Assembly (NCBI GenBank): GCA_963732765.1
Contig: CAVTAS010000008.1
Location: 744,001-808,000, forward strand
Length of the DNA: 64,000 nucleotides
From: JANYHF01 sp963732765
Lineage (GTDB): Bacteria > Pseudomonadota > Alphaproteobacteria > Rhizobiales > Hyphomicrobiaceae
Direction: 5' to 3'
Below the pieces are notes generated by a model that did not search any database, was not told the origin of the DNA, and saw only the letters and a program-made list of their open reading frames with translations. This document shows, in pieces, positions 25,299-33,555 of the stretch. The stretch's first letter is position 1. Every line of letters begins with the position of its first letter. Made by a program: the position numbers and the translations under genes.

Positions 25299-27308
25299 AT
25301 GCTTGCGAAGTTCAGGCCGCCGGGGGGCTGGCGCCATTGGATGACCTGCCTGCCGCGCTATCACAAGCGCGCGGCGCTGGTACTCAATGATGTCGTGGTA
25401 CTGGCTTTTGCGGTGTGGGCGTCTTATTCGTTTCGCCTGAACACTTTCTATATTCCGCCGACCGGCTCCGTCGCGCTGTTTCTGATGACCGCGCCTGTGA
25501 TCGGTGTACTGACATTTTATGTCTTCGGCCTCTACAAAATGGTCACGCGCTTCATCGGGCCAGGCGGCGCGCAACGCATCTTCATGGCCACGGGACTGAC
25601 GGCCTTGCTGTGGACCATGCTGCTGTGGCTGGGGCGACTTGCCGACCCCTCGCAGAACGGCAATCTGATCGTGCCACGCTTCAGTGTCGTCATGTTCGCC
25701 TTTGTCAGCGGCGTCCTGGTGTGGGGCAGCCGGCAGTTCGCTGGCTGGGTCCTCAACGCCTCGCCTGAGCTGGTTGCGCTGGAAAACAGCAGCATCGCCA
25801 AGCGCGTGTTGATCTACGGGGCGGGCGCAACGGGCGTGCAGTTGCTCAACTCTTTGCAGAACGCGCGCGGCTACAAGGCCATCGCCTTCATCGATGAACG
25901 CCCGACACTGCATGGCCAGACGGTGGCGGGCCTCAAGGTGTTCCGCCCCATGCGCATCGGCTCGCTGATCGCCGAGTACAAGATCGACGAGATCCTGGTG
26001 GCGCTTCCGGAAGCCTCGCGCTCGCGCCGCCGCACGATCTTGAAGCGGCTGGAAGTCTATAAGGTTGGTGTGAAGACGCTGCCGGGGCTGGCGGAAATCG
26101 CATCGGGACGGGTCGGCGTCAGCGACCTCAAAGCGGTGTCCGCGGCCGATCTGCTGGGCCGCGACCGGGTCCGCCCCGATACCGCTTTGCTGCGTCGCTC
26201 GATCGTCGGCAAGGCCGTGCTGGTGACCGGAGCAGGTGGGTCGATCGGGTCCGAATTGTCGCGTCAGATCTATGCGCTCAATCCCAAACGCCTGGTGCTG
26301 CTGGATGTCTCGGAACCCGCGCTGTTCGAGATCGAGCAGGAACTCAAGTCCGCCGCGCGCCGCCGCAAGCTCTCTCCCGACACGGACGGTATCGTCACAG
26401 TGCTGGGCTCGATTCACGACGAAGGCCTGATCCGGCGTACCCTGCAGGAGTACAGCATCGAGACCATCTTCCATGCGGCGGCCTACAAGCATGTGCCCAT
26501 GGTGGAGCACAATCCCGCCGTCGGCATACGCAACAACACCTTCGGTACCCGCATCCTGGCCGATGCCGCGCGCGATCAGGGGGTGGAGCGCTTCGTGCTG
26601 ATCTCTACCGACAAGGCGGTGCGGCCAACCAACATCATGGGCGCCAGCAAGCGGCTGGCTGAACTTTATCTGCAAGCGCTCTCGGGCGAAGGCCATGGCA
26701 AGACCGTGTTCACGATGGTGCGGTTCGGAAACGTGCTGGATTCCTCGGGATCGGTGGTGCGCTTGTTCCGCAAGCAGATCGAAAACGGCGGCCCGGTGAC
26801 GGTCACCCATCCCGATATCATCCGCTATTTCATGTCGATCCCGGAGGCGGCCGAACTGGTGATCCAGGCCGGCGCGATGGCGCATGGCGGCGAGGTGTTC
26901 GTGCTCGACATGGGTGCGGCCGTGAAGATCGATGCGCTGGCCCGTTCCATGATCAAGCATGTCGGCCTGAAGGTGAAGGACGAGACCAATCCTGCCGGTG
27001 ATATCGCAATCATCTATACCGGGCTGCGCCCCGGCGAAAAGCTGTATGAAGAGCTTCTCATCAACGAGCTGACCACCATCACGGCCCACCCGCGTATCCG
27101 CCGCAGCCTGGAGCCGGGGCTCAATATGGACGAACTTGAGCGCGAACTCTCGGCTCTCAACACGGCACTAGCAACCGCCGATCTCGACGCCATCCACGCC
27201 GTGCTCAAGCGCACCGTCGAGGGCTATGTGCCCGACAAGCGGCATCTCGAGGTTGCAACCGTGGGGGGCGGCGCGCAGTCCGTCACTACCGGACGTGTGC
27301 TGCATTAA
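25299..27308 (+). CDS. CapD/WbpM-like membrane nucleoside-diphosphate-sugar dehydratase/epimerase
   Basis: A 669-residue protein of the large CapD/WbpM/FlaA1 family, which makes UDP-4-keto-6-deoxy sugars for surface polysaccharide. Four hydrophobic segments fill about residues 25-140. Then come a first Rossmann-like domain (LIYGAGATGVQLL at about 170) and the catalytic SDR domain from about 308 with GAGGSIGSELSRQ. The catalytic triad region AAAYKHVPMVE has Lys in place of the SDR Tyr, as in this family, and ISTDKAV follows. Length and architecture are normal. It ends overlapping the convergent ycjF by 4 bases. Confidence 0.92.
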   Translation: MLAKFRPPGGWRHWMTCLPRYHKRAALVLNDVVVLAFAVWASYSFRLNTFYIPPTGSVALFLMTAPVIGVLTFYVFGLYKMVTRFIGPGGAQRIFMATGLTALLWTMLLWLGRLADPSQNGNLIVPRFSVVMFAFVSGVLVWGSRQFAGWVLNASPELVALENSSIAKRVLIYGAGATGVQLLNSLQNARGYKAIAFIDERPTLHGQTVAGLKVFRPMRIGSLIAEYKIDEILVALPEASRSRRRTILKRLEVYKVGVKTLPGLAEIASGRVGVSDLKAVSAADLLGRDRVRPDTALLRRSIVGKAVLVTGAGGSIGSELSRQIYALNPKRLVLLDVSEPALFEIEQELKSAARRRKLSPDTDGIVTVLGSIHDEGLIRRTLQEYSIETIFHAAAYKHVPMVEHNPAVGIRNNTFGTRILADAARDQGVERFVLISTDKAVRPTNIMGASKRLAELYLQALSGEGHGKTVFTMVRFGNVLDSSGSVVRLFRKQIENGGPVTVTHPDIIRYFMSIPEAAELVIQAGAMAHGGEVFVLDMGAAVKIDALARSMIKHVGLKVKDETNPAGDIAIIYTGLRPGEKLYEELLINELTTITAHPRIRRSLEPGLNMDELERELSALNTALATADLDAIHAVLKRTVEGYVPDKRHLEVATVGGGAQSVTTGRVLH

Positions 27309-28380
27309 TCTTCCGATTTCCCCGCTGTCTCCGTTGACTTTGCTCCCGTCAACCCGCGCGACACCTCCAGCGCCAGATCGCGGAAGCGCGGGCGCTTGGC
27401 CTCGATGAAGGGCATCGGGCGCGTCAGTTCGATGGCGGCAAGGCCGAGCCGCACCGTCAGGCCGCCGTTGAACATGCCCTGTCCGGCGCGTGCGGACAAT
27501 CGCCCGGCTACGCCCTGGCCAATGAACTGTCCCAGCAGATCGTCGGTCAGCGCCAGGCCGCCGCTGGCAACCACATAAGCCAGTACGCGGCTGGCCAGCT
27601 GCATCAGCGCAGCAAAGCCCGGCCGGCCGCCATAGCTGGTCGCAATACGCCGCAACATGCGCAGATTTTCGTAGAGCACGAAGCCCATATCGAAGATCGC
27701 GAACGGCGTGATGGCCGTCACCACCGCGACCCGGCGCGCCGACTGCGCAATGTTCGCCTTGGCCTGGTCGTCGACTACCGCCAACAACTCGCGATCCAGC
27801 AAGGCAAGGCGCTCAGTGCCGCTCATGATGGTCCTGTCGTGGTCGGAAAGGCGCGCCCGCGACCAGGCGAGTTCGGGCCGGCCAGCATAGAGCGCGCGGA
27901 TTTCGACCGCAGAAGCGACCAGCGCTGCTTGGGCTTTGCCGCCGCCGTCTGCCGCGCTGGCAAGGCTGAGTTCGCTGCGCTTGCGCAACTGCCGCAATCG
28001 GCCTAGCCGGAAAAAGCCGATGACCTCGCGCAGCAGCAGCATAGCGAGTGAAACGATCAGGATGGCCGCCAGGGTGACCGCCACCCAGCCGATCCAGTCC
28101 TGGCGCAGAAACAGGCCCCACACGAAGGTCCAGAAGCGCAGCGCAAACGACATGATCAGGAGGCTGATGGCGCTGCCGGCCAGCCAAAGGCCCCAATTGA
28201 TGCCGCGCTGCAGATCGGCCGCAGTCGGCATGCGCAGGGCTGGCGGCCTTGGCGGCGCGGCGCGACGCTATCGTCCGTCGAGGGATGATCGTAGGCAGCT
28301 TCGTCCACCGTCGCCGACTTCAGGCGCGGATCGTCGGGATCGAACATCTGCGGCTGTCGGCGCGGGGGGGTGTCGGTCAT
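27305..28380 (-). CDS. ycjF: YcjF-like membrane protein (TIGR01620/DUF697), frame break near N-terminus
   Basis: YcjF proteins are inner-membrane partners usually encoded next to the GTPase-like YcjX. The uninterrupted frame begins at 28231 and contains two or three N-terminal membrane segments and the DUF697 C-terminal half (ITPFAIFDMGFVLYENLRM). The family normally has a longer polar N-terminus. That is found in the adjacent frame starting at the ATG at 28380 (MTDTPPRRQPQMFDPDDP). The two parts join smoothly if one base is restored at about 28240-28250. I therefore call one gene of about 358 residues. Role in envelope stress is inferred only from family context. Confidence 0.82.
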
Positions 28381-28408
28381 CTCAGGACTCCGGCGGTGGC
28401 AGAACCTT

Positions 28409-28604
28409 CCTTCTCCCCTCGCATTTTCGCGAGGGGAGAAGGTGGTCCGAAGGACCGGATGGGCAGCCCTACGGGCAGCGGTTGCGCGGGCGCGTGGTAC
28501 CACGAGTACGGAGCAAGCGGCTGCCCCTCACCTGTCGCTGATTCCGTCGCGCTTTGCGCTCCGGGCGACATCCTCTCCCCCGCGAAAAGGCGGGGGAGAG
28601 GAGG
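28409..28604. repeat. Dispersed element with hairpin ends, copy A
   Basis: An intergenic element starting with a hairpin (CTTCTCCCCTCGC and its complement, 28409-28442) and ending with another (28571-28604, TCCTCTCCCCCGC and complement). Between them lies a core ending GGAGCAAGCGGCTGCCCCTC ACCTGTCGCT. The same layout recurs at 56627-56858 and 63322-63547. Confidence 0.85.
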
Positions 28605-28633
28605 AGGGCGCTTCGCGCTAAGAATTATGAGAC

Positions 28634-30085
28634 TCATGCAAGCCTATCCCCAATCAAGAACTCAATCGCGCGGTCGAGCCGGATGTTCGGAAATGGCGGA
28701 CTGGGTTGGGATGCGGTCGGAACGATCAGTGGCGGGCGGAAGCGCGGGAAACGCAGCGCGCCGGCAAGATTGACCCCTGCTGCGCCGAGCGCCTCATCTG
28801 GGTTGACCGGCAGATCGCCTGGGAACAGCGCGATCTCGCGCTTGCCGTCAAAGGTGCGGTCCCCGAACACTTCGCCGGCCAGCGGCACTCCCATGATGCA
28901 GGGGAGTGGGCCTGAGCCCTTATCGCCCGGAACTTCGGCCTCGCGCGTTGCCCGGATGCCGGCGATGGCCTGCACGCGAACCTTGGCGCCAGCAAATTGC
29001 GCGCGCTGGATGGCCTTGCCGACCATCCGCCCCAGGATCGCTTCCAGCCGGTCGTGGCTGGAATGGTGCAGATGATCGGCCTTGGTGGCGGCGAACAGAA
29101 TGCGGTCGATCTTGCGTGATAGGATCGAGGACAGCCAGGTGTTTGCGCCGGGGCGGAACGCTCCGAGTACGGCATCCAACGACGCGCCGAGATCGGCAAC
29201 GGCCGAGGGGCCCGCGTCGAGCGCCCCCAACGCATCCACCAGCACGATCTGGCGGTCGAGGCGGGAAAAGTGGTCGCGGAAAAACGGCTTCACGACATGG
29301 GTTTTGTAGGCCTCGAAGCGGCGGGCGAGCAGCGTCGCAAGCGCGCCCTTGCGTTCCGGCGGCAGTGGAAAGAACGTCAGCGCCGGCGAGCCGTCCAGAT
29401 CCCCCGGCATCAGGAAGCGCCCCGGCGTCAGCCCGGTATAGACATGGTCGCGCTGGCGGCAGGCGCGCAGATACTGGCGATAGAGGTCGGCGCCCTTGAT
29501 GGCGATGGGTTCGGCATCGACAGGCGACGCCTCCAAACCACCCAGAAATTGCAGGAAGGGCGCCGAGGCAACGCTGCGATCCGGCCGCGTCGCACCGGCA
29601 AGGCACCCTTGCGACCACGCCTCGAAGCTCTGCCCCAGCAACGGCAGATCGAGCAGCCATTCGCCGGGATAATCGACAATATCCACCGCCAGCCGGCGCG
29701 CGCCCGTCACATGCCGCCACAGGCTCTCGGGCGCATATTCCAGCGTCAGCCTGAGCTGGCTGATGCGCCGCGTGCTCTCGGGCCAGCGCGGCGGATCGGA
29801 CATCAGGCACCCGAGATGGTCCTCGATCTGGAAGCGCGGCACGTCGTCGTCGGGCTGCGGCTCCAGCCAAGCGCGCTTGAGGCGGCCCTCGCCCTGCGCG
29901 CGCAAGAACGGCAGCCTGCCACCGGCAATGAGGTTCTGCACCAGCGCCGTGATGAAAATGGTTTTGCCCGCCCGCGCCAGTCCCGTCACGCCGAGCCGGA
30001 CGGTCGGTCGTACCAGATCGCTCGCGTAGGCACCGGCGTGGCGCATCGCGTCGGTCGCGTCCGAGGGCAGGCGGTCGAGGCGCAT
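28634..30085 (-). CDS. ycjX: YcjX-like P-loop NTPase (DUF463)
   Basis: A 483-residue YcjX-family protein. The Walker A GVTGLARAGKTIF lies at about residues 32-44, and a Walker B-like VDIVDYPGEW and a TKADHL motif resembling GTPase NKxD are present. The C-terminal half matches DUF463. The pair ycjX-ycjF is widely conserved in proteobacteria and linked to envelope stress, but the molecular task is not settled. I start at the ATG at 30085, not at 30259, because family members begin MRLD... there. ycjF follows after a 253-base gap that holds a dispersed repeat. Confidence 0.9.
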   Translation of the reverse strand: MRLDRLPSDATDAMRHAGAYASDLVRPTVRLGVTGLARAGKTIFITALVQNLIAGGRLPFLRAQGEGRLKRAWLEPQPDDDVPRFQIEDHLGCLMSDPPRWPESTRRISQLRLTLEYAPESLWRHVTGARRLAVDIVDYPGEWLLDLPLLGQSFEAWSQGCLAGATRPDRSVASAPFLQFLGGLEASPVDAEPIAIKGADLYRQYLRACRQRDHVYTGLTPGRFLMPGDLDGSPALTFFPLPPERKGALATLLARRFEAYKTHVVKPFFRDHFSRLDRQIVLVDALGALDAGPSAVADLGASLDAVLGAFRPGANTWLSSILSRKIDRILFAATKADHLHHSSHDRLEAILGRMVGKAIQRAQFAGAKVRVQAIAGIRATREAEVPGDKGSGPLPCIMGVPLAGEVFGDRTFDGKREIALFPGDLPVNPDEALGAAGVNLAGALRFPRFRPPLIVPTASQPSPPFPNIRLDRAIEFLIGDRLA

Positions 30086-30359
30086 GGGGTCCCGCTGGGT
30101 GGTGGTGGGTGACAGGTAATGCGCGATTGGGGCCGGTGCAAGGAGCGTGATCCGTCCCCGCCGTGCCGGAAAAAGGCCCCACACAGGTCTGCCAGGTCGC
30201 AGAATCAATTCAGCAACAGGAATGATCAATCCGTCGGCGATCACATCTATCGTAAGCACGGATAAAAGCTTGATAGCGACTTGGGTTCAGGTCTATTATA
30301 ATCCGATTGCAAATTATCGGAGTCTTCGCTGCTGATTGGTCTAGCGGGTGTACCAAATC

Positions 30360-30815
30360 ATGGAGAGGGCCGGCCGGAAACCTAAGGTGTTCATTTCGCA
30401 TGCGTCGGTCGATCTTTGGGTCGCGAGGACGCTGGCGGAACGTGCGCAACTGTGCGGCGCAGACGCGTTCCTCGACCACCACGAGGTCGAATACGGCGAC
30501 GATTTCGAGGAAAGGATCATCTCTGAGGCCGATGAGGCAACTGAGCTGCTTGTACTGCTGACGCCATTTTCGACCGAACGAAAGTATGTCTGGCTGGAAC
30601 TCGGGATGTTTCTGGGATCGCGAAAGCGAATTGTGGCCGCTCTTTACGGCGTAACAATTGACGAAGTCGCAAACGATAAGTTCACGCCGGTTATGCTGAA
30701 GCGGGTATCCTCCGTCGAACTCAACTATATCGATAAGTACTTTGAACAGTTGAAAAGTCGTGTCGAAGAATGGAGGGGCAAAAATGAGGGTCCGCGTATC
30801 GAGCACACTCAGTGA
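30360..30815 (+). CDS. TIR-domain protein, first of an overlapping pair
   Basis: A 151-residue protein that is almost entirely one TIR domain. The opening KVFISHASVD is the TIR beta-A strand. Then follow FLDHHEVEYGDDFEERI (BB-loop region) and TPFSTERKYVWLELGMF, where Glu80 sits at the place of the catalytic NADase Glu. No other domain, signal peptide or membrane segment is seen. The ATG at 30360 or GTG at 30348 are both possible. Its last 32 bases overlap the second TIR gene, which implies translational coupling. Bacterial TIR proteins commonly act in antiphage defence (for example ThsB of Thoeris), but no ThsA-like effector lies beside it. Confidence 0.82.
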   Translation: MERAGRKPKVFISHASVDLWVARTLAERAQLCGADAFLDHHEVEYGDDFEERIISEADEATELLVLLTPFSTERKYVWLELGMFLGSRKRIVAALYGVTIDEVANDKFTPVMLKRVSSVELNYIDKYFEQLKSRVEEWRGKNEGPRIEHTQ

Positions 30816-31266
30816 TCAGGCCTTTGGACTGCGATTGGCACGTGAGCTACGCCGACACGGGATGACGGTCTCGACCGCAGTCGATCTCCGCCCGGATGGC
30901 GAGGATCCGTCGTTGCGGCTGCGGGAAAACCTGGACTCTGCCGATTGCTTCGTGTGCATCCTGTCCCAGACATCGTTGTTGGAGTCCGGCGCGGCTCTTG
31001 AGCTGGGTTTCGCCATCTCCCGGGCAAAAGAGGTCAAGCTCAGGATCGTCGGCGTTACATGGACCGATGAAATACTGCCGGCTTCGCTGGACCATATCCA
31101 AGTGCTGGATGCGCGGACGTTGTCGATCGAAGAGATTGCGGTCGCCATTGGGCAGGCGACCAACGGCCACGCACCGCCCGGGCAGCCGCCGGATATCCGG
31201 TCAATTGGCGCACCTGACCGGCTAGGCCACGGCGACAACCTCCCGGCTGCCGCATCAACCGAATAG
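30784..31266 (+). CDS. Second TIR-like protein of the pair
   Basis: A 160-residue protein. The region to about residue 120 has a TIR-like pattern: VRVSST at the first strand, a charged BB-like stretch (DLRPDGEDPSLRLRENLD), then FVCILSQTSLLESGAALELGF. Aligning this with its neighbour puts Glu73 (ALELG) on the neighbour's Glu80 (WLELG), with a Ser eight or nine residues before each. The usual SYS/SHA start of strand A is absent. The C-terminal 40 residues are Pro/Gly-rich and probably disordered. The ATG follows GGAGGGGCAAAA, a strong ribosome-binding site. I rate TIR membership likely but not certain. Confidence 0.65.
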   Translation: MRVRVSSTLSDQAFGLRLARELRRHGMTVSTAVDLRPDGEDPSLRLRENLDSADCFVCILSQTSLLESGAALELGFAISRAKEVKLRIVGVTWTDEILPASLDHIQVLDARTLSIEEIAVAIGQATNGHAPPGQPPDIRSIGAPDRLGHGDNLPAAASTE

Positions 31267-31327
31267 ACCCGGTGGATGGATTTGTGGAGGGGCAAGTCCA
31301 GTTGGGTCGCGCTCAAGTGGCTTGACC

Positions 31328-32368
31328 CTACTTCACTCCCAGCTTCTTCTGCAAACTCGACGAACTCGTCGTGTACTGGAACACCACCTTCTTATCTGGG
31401 TAGACAATCCGGTTCGCCGCCTGCGCCATCAGCGCGGCCTCGTGGAAGCCGCTGAGGATCAGCTTCAGTTTCCCTGGATAGGTGTTGATATCGCCGATGG
31501 CGAATATGCCCTTCTCGCTGGTCTGGAATTTTTCCGTATCGACCGGCACCAGATTGGCCTCCAGGTTCAAGCCCCAGTTCGCAATCGGGCCGAGCTTCAT
31601 GGTCAGGCCGAAGAACGGCATCATGCGGTTCACCGGTAGCTGTACTTCCGTGTTGTCGGACTTGCGGATCGTGACTTCTTCCAGCTCCTTGCCCGTCCCC
31701 TTAAGGGCAGTTGCCTGGCCGATCACCAGGTTGACCTTCCCCTCGGCGACAAGCTCGCGCATGTCGTTGACGGATTTTGGCGCGGCGCGGAATTCGTCGC
31801 GGCGGTGCAGCAGGGTGAGGGACTTGGCCACCTTCGACAGGTTCAGCGTCCAGTCGAGTGCGCTATCGCCGCCGCCGACGATGAGGACGTCCTTGCCCTT
31901 GAAGGCGTCCATCTTGCGCACGGAGTAGAAGACCGAAGTTCCTTCGAAGGCCTCGATGCCTGGGAGCGGTGGGCGCTTGGGGGTGAACGAGCCGCCGCCA
32001 GCCGCGATCACCACCACCTTGCACAGGAACGCGGTTCCGGCGTCCGTGGTCACATGGAAGCGGCCGTCGGGCTTGCGCGTCAGGCTTTCGACCTGTTGCG
32101 AATAGTGGAAGGTCGGCTTGAACGGCTTGGCCTGCAGCATCAGCGCGTCGGTCAGCTCCTGGCCGCTGACGATGGGGAGCGCGGGAATGTCGTAGATCGG
32201 TTTTTCCGGATAGAGTTCCGTGCACTGCCCGCCGGCGCGATCAAGAATGTCGACGACGTGGGCCTGGATGTCCAGGAGACCCAGTTCGAAGACGGCAAAC
32301 AGCCCGCAGGGGCCCGCGCCAATAATGAGGGCGTCGGTTTCGATGGCGGCGTGGTCGTTGGCGGACAT
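31328..32368 (-). CDS. Ferredoxin/flavodoxin-NADP reductase, thioredoxin-reductase-like type
   Basis: A 346-residue FAD/NADPH flavoprotein of the TrxR-like FNR family (YumC type), which moves electrons between NADPH and ferredoxin. The FAD-binding GAGPCGLFAVFELG and AAGGG are present, the NADPH-binding VGGGDSALDWTLNL and the closing GDINTYPGKLKL. It lacks the CxxC redox pair of true thioredoxin reductases. The 2Fe-2S ferredoxin gene upstream on the same strand is its natural partner. Confidence 0.92.
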   Translation of the reverse strand: MSANDHAAIETDALIIGAGPCGLFAVFELGLLDIQAHVVDILDRAGGQCTELYPEKPIYDIPALPIVSGQELTDALMLQAKPFKPTFHYSQQVESLTRKPDGRFHVTTDAGTAFLCKVVVIAAGGGSFTPKRPPLPGIEAFEGTSVFYSVRKMDAFKGKDVLIVGGGDSALDWTLNLSKVAKSLTLLHRRDEFRAAPKSVNDMRELVAEGKVNLVIGQATALKGTGKELEEVTIRKSDNTEVQLPVNRMMPFFGLTMKLGPIANWGLNLEANLVPVDTEKFQTSEKGIFAIGDINTYPGKLKLILSGFHEAALMAQAANRIVYPDKKVVFQYTTSSSSLQKKLGVK

Positions 32369-32382
32369 GCGGGGCTCCTCTA

Positions 32383-32417
32383 GGGGTCAGACCCCTTCGC
32401 TGAAGGGGTCTGACCCC
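32383..32417. repeat. Perfect GGGGTCAGACCCC hairpin
   Basis: Two 16-base arms, each GGGGTCAGACCCCTTC or its complement, pair perfectly around a 3-base loop. It lies between ferredoxin and the FNR gene, just upstream of the FNR start (minus strand). It is either a mobile palindromic unit or a strong attenuator. Confidence 0.85.
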
Positions 32418-32578
32418 ATTGTGGCGGCTCTGGTGCTGTTGCGGTCTCTAATGCAGCTATTTGCGCGCAATGCAAGCCGCCGGGCCGACATGGGATTGCC
32501 GTCCCTGCAAGCGGACGAAAGCGCGATTGCGCGCCAAGCGCTGGGGCCAACCGGCATTTTGCGCGAAAGACCTGAAGG

Positions 32579-32899
32579 TCAGGCCTGTTTTTCCGGAATG
32601 CGCAGCACCAGCCCGTCCAGTTCGGCCCGGACCTTGATCTGGCAGCTCAGGCGCGAGTTTGGCCGCACATCGTGGGCAAAATCGAGCATGTCTTCTTCCA
32701 TCTGGGATGGCGCGCCAGTTGCGGCCTTCCAGGCGTCGTCGACATAGACATGGCAGGTGGCGCAGGCGCAGGCCCCGCCGCATTCGGCCGTGATGCCGGG
32801 AACGGAATTGCGGATCGCCATTTCCATCACCGTGAAGCCGGTTTCGGCGGCGATCTCATGGGCGGTTCCGTTGTGTTCGATGTAGGTGATTTTCGGCAT
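32579..32899 (-). CDS. fdx: 2Fe-2S ferredoxin, adrenodoxin type
   Basis: A 106-residue ferredoxin. The ligand pattern CGGACACATC (Cys-x5-Cys-x2-Cys) followed by a distant fourth Cys in RLSCQIKV is that of the adrenodoxin/ISC type. It acts in the cytosol as an electron carrier for monooxygenases or Fe-S assembly. The neighbouring reductase supports electron transfer from NADPH. Confidence 0.93.
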   Translation of the reverse strand: MPKITYIEHNGTAHEIAAETGFTVMEMAIRNSVPGITAECGGACACATCHVYVDDAWKAATGAPSQMEEDMLDFAHDVRPNSRLSCQIKVRAELDGLVLRIPEKQA

Positions 32900-33009
32900 G
32901 CTGGGCGAAGGCTCCAGGGGCGAGGATGCAATTGCGAGCGGGTTCTATAGGGCAAAGCGGGGTGCGTCGCTACCCTGGCGAAGGTATGGTGCAATGATGG
33001 ATTGGCGCG

Positions 33010-33555
33010 CTAGTCCAAATCCGCCGGCGTGGTGAAGCTCACCAAGGTCCCGGTCCCCGCCACCACCTCGTCCCAACCGGCGCAGTCGAACCCCAGCACT
33101 ACGAGGCCGCAGGTCGGCAGCTTACGGCCAAGCTGCGCAATGCGATCTTGCGGGCCGGTTGCGATCAGGTCCAGCGCCAGGGCATGCAGACCGGGATTAT
33201 GTCCGATGATCAGGACGTGGGCATCGCGTTTCTTCACAGCATGCAGATGCTTCAGCAATACCAGCGGGCCAGCCAGATAGAGGCTGTCCGGCGTCTCGAT
33301 CTGGGGCTTGCCTTTGAAGCCGGAGCGCAGCAACTCCATCGTCTGGCGCGTGCGGGCGGACGGCGAGCACATGATGCGCTCGGGAGTGCGATCGGTACCG
33401 GTCAGGAGTTCGCACAAGGCCATGGCGTTGCGGATGCCGCGCTTGTTCAGCGGGCGGTCGATGTCGTCGCCGCGATAGTCGTCGTGGGTGGCCTTGGCGT
33501 GGCGCAACAGCATCAGCGTCAGTTTGTGGTCGCCTGCGTCGTCCGCCTTGGCCAT
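33010..33555 (-). CDS. sixA: SixA-like histidine phosphatase
   Basis: A 181-residue protein of the histidine phosphatase superfamily, SixA branch. The phosphate-binding LMLLRHAKATH contains the RHxK variant typical of SixA (RHG in other members). LNKRGIRNAMAL and the second His in IIGHNPGLHAL are also present. SixA proteins dephosphorylate phospho-His, in E. coli on ArcB or PTS-Ntr proteins. The start ATG overlaps the trpE stop by one base (TGATG), giving translational coupling. Confidence 0.9.
   Translation of the reverse strand: MAKADDAGDHKLTLMLLRHAKATHDDYRGDDIDRPLNKRGIRNAMALCELLTGTDRTPERIMCSPSARTRQTMELLRSGFKGKPQIETPDSLYLAGPLVLLKHLHAVKKRDAHVLIIGHNPGLHALALDLIATGPQDRIAQLGRKLPTCGLVVLGFDCAGWDEVVAGTGTLVSFTTPADLD

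Noticed and set aside
25221..27089. 622-codon open frame on the minus strand
   Set aside because: It is antisense to the well-conserved CapD-type gene, has a His/Arg/Gln-rich make-up typical of GC-rich shadow frames and no recognisable domain.
28409..28604. Possible CRISPR array from repeated GC-rich hairpins
   Set aside because: The repeats are two hairpins per element, with no regular unit-and-spacer pattern, and the three elements are tens of kilobases apart or in separate gaps.
30360..31266. Thoeris system
   Set aside because: A TIR gene is present, but neither neighbour (ycjX, FNR) nor the second gene resembles ThsA, so the name is not supported.
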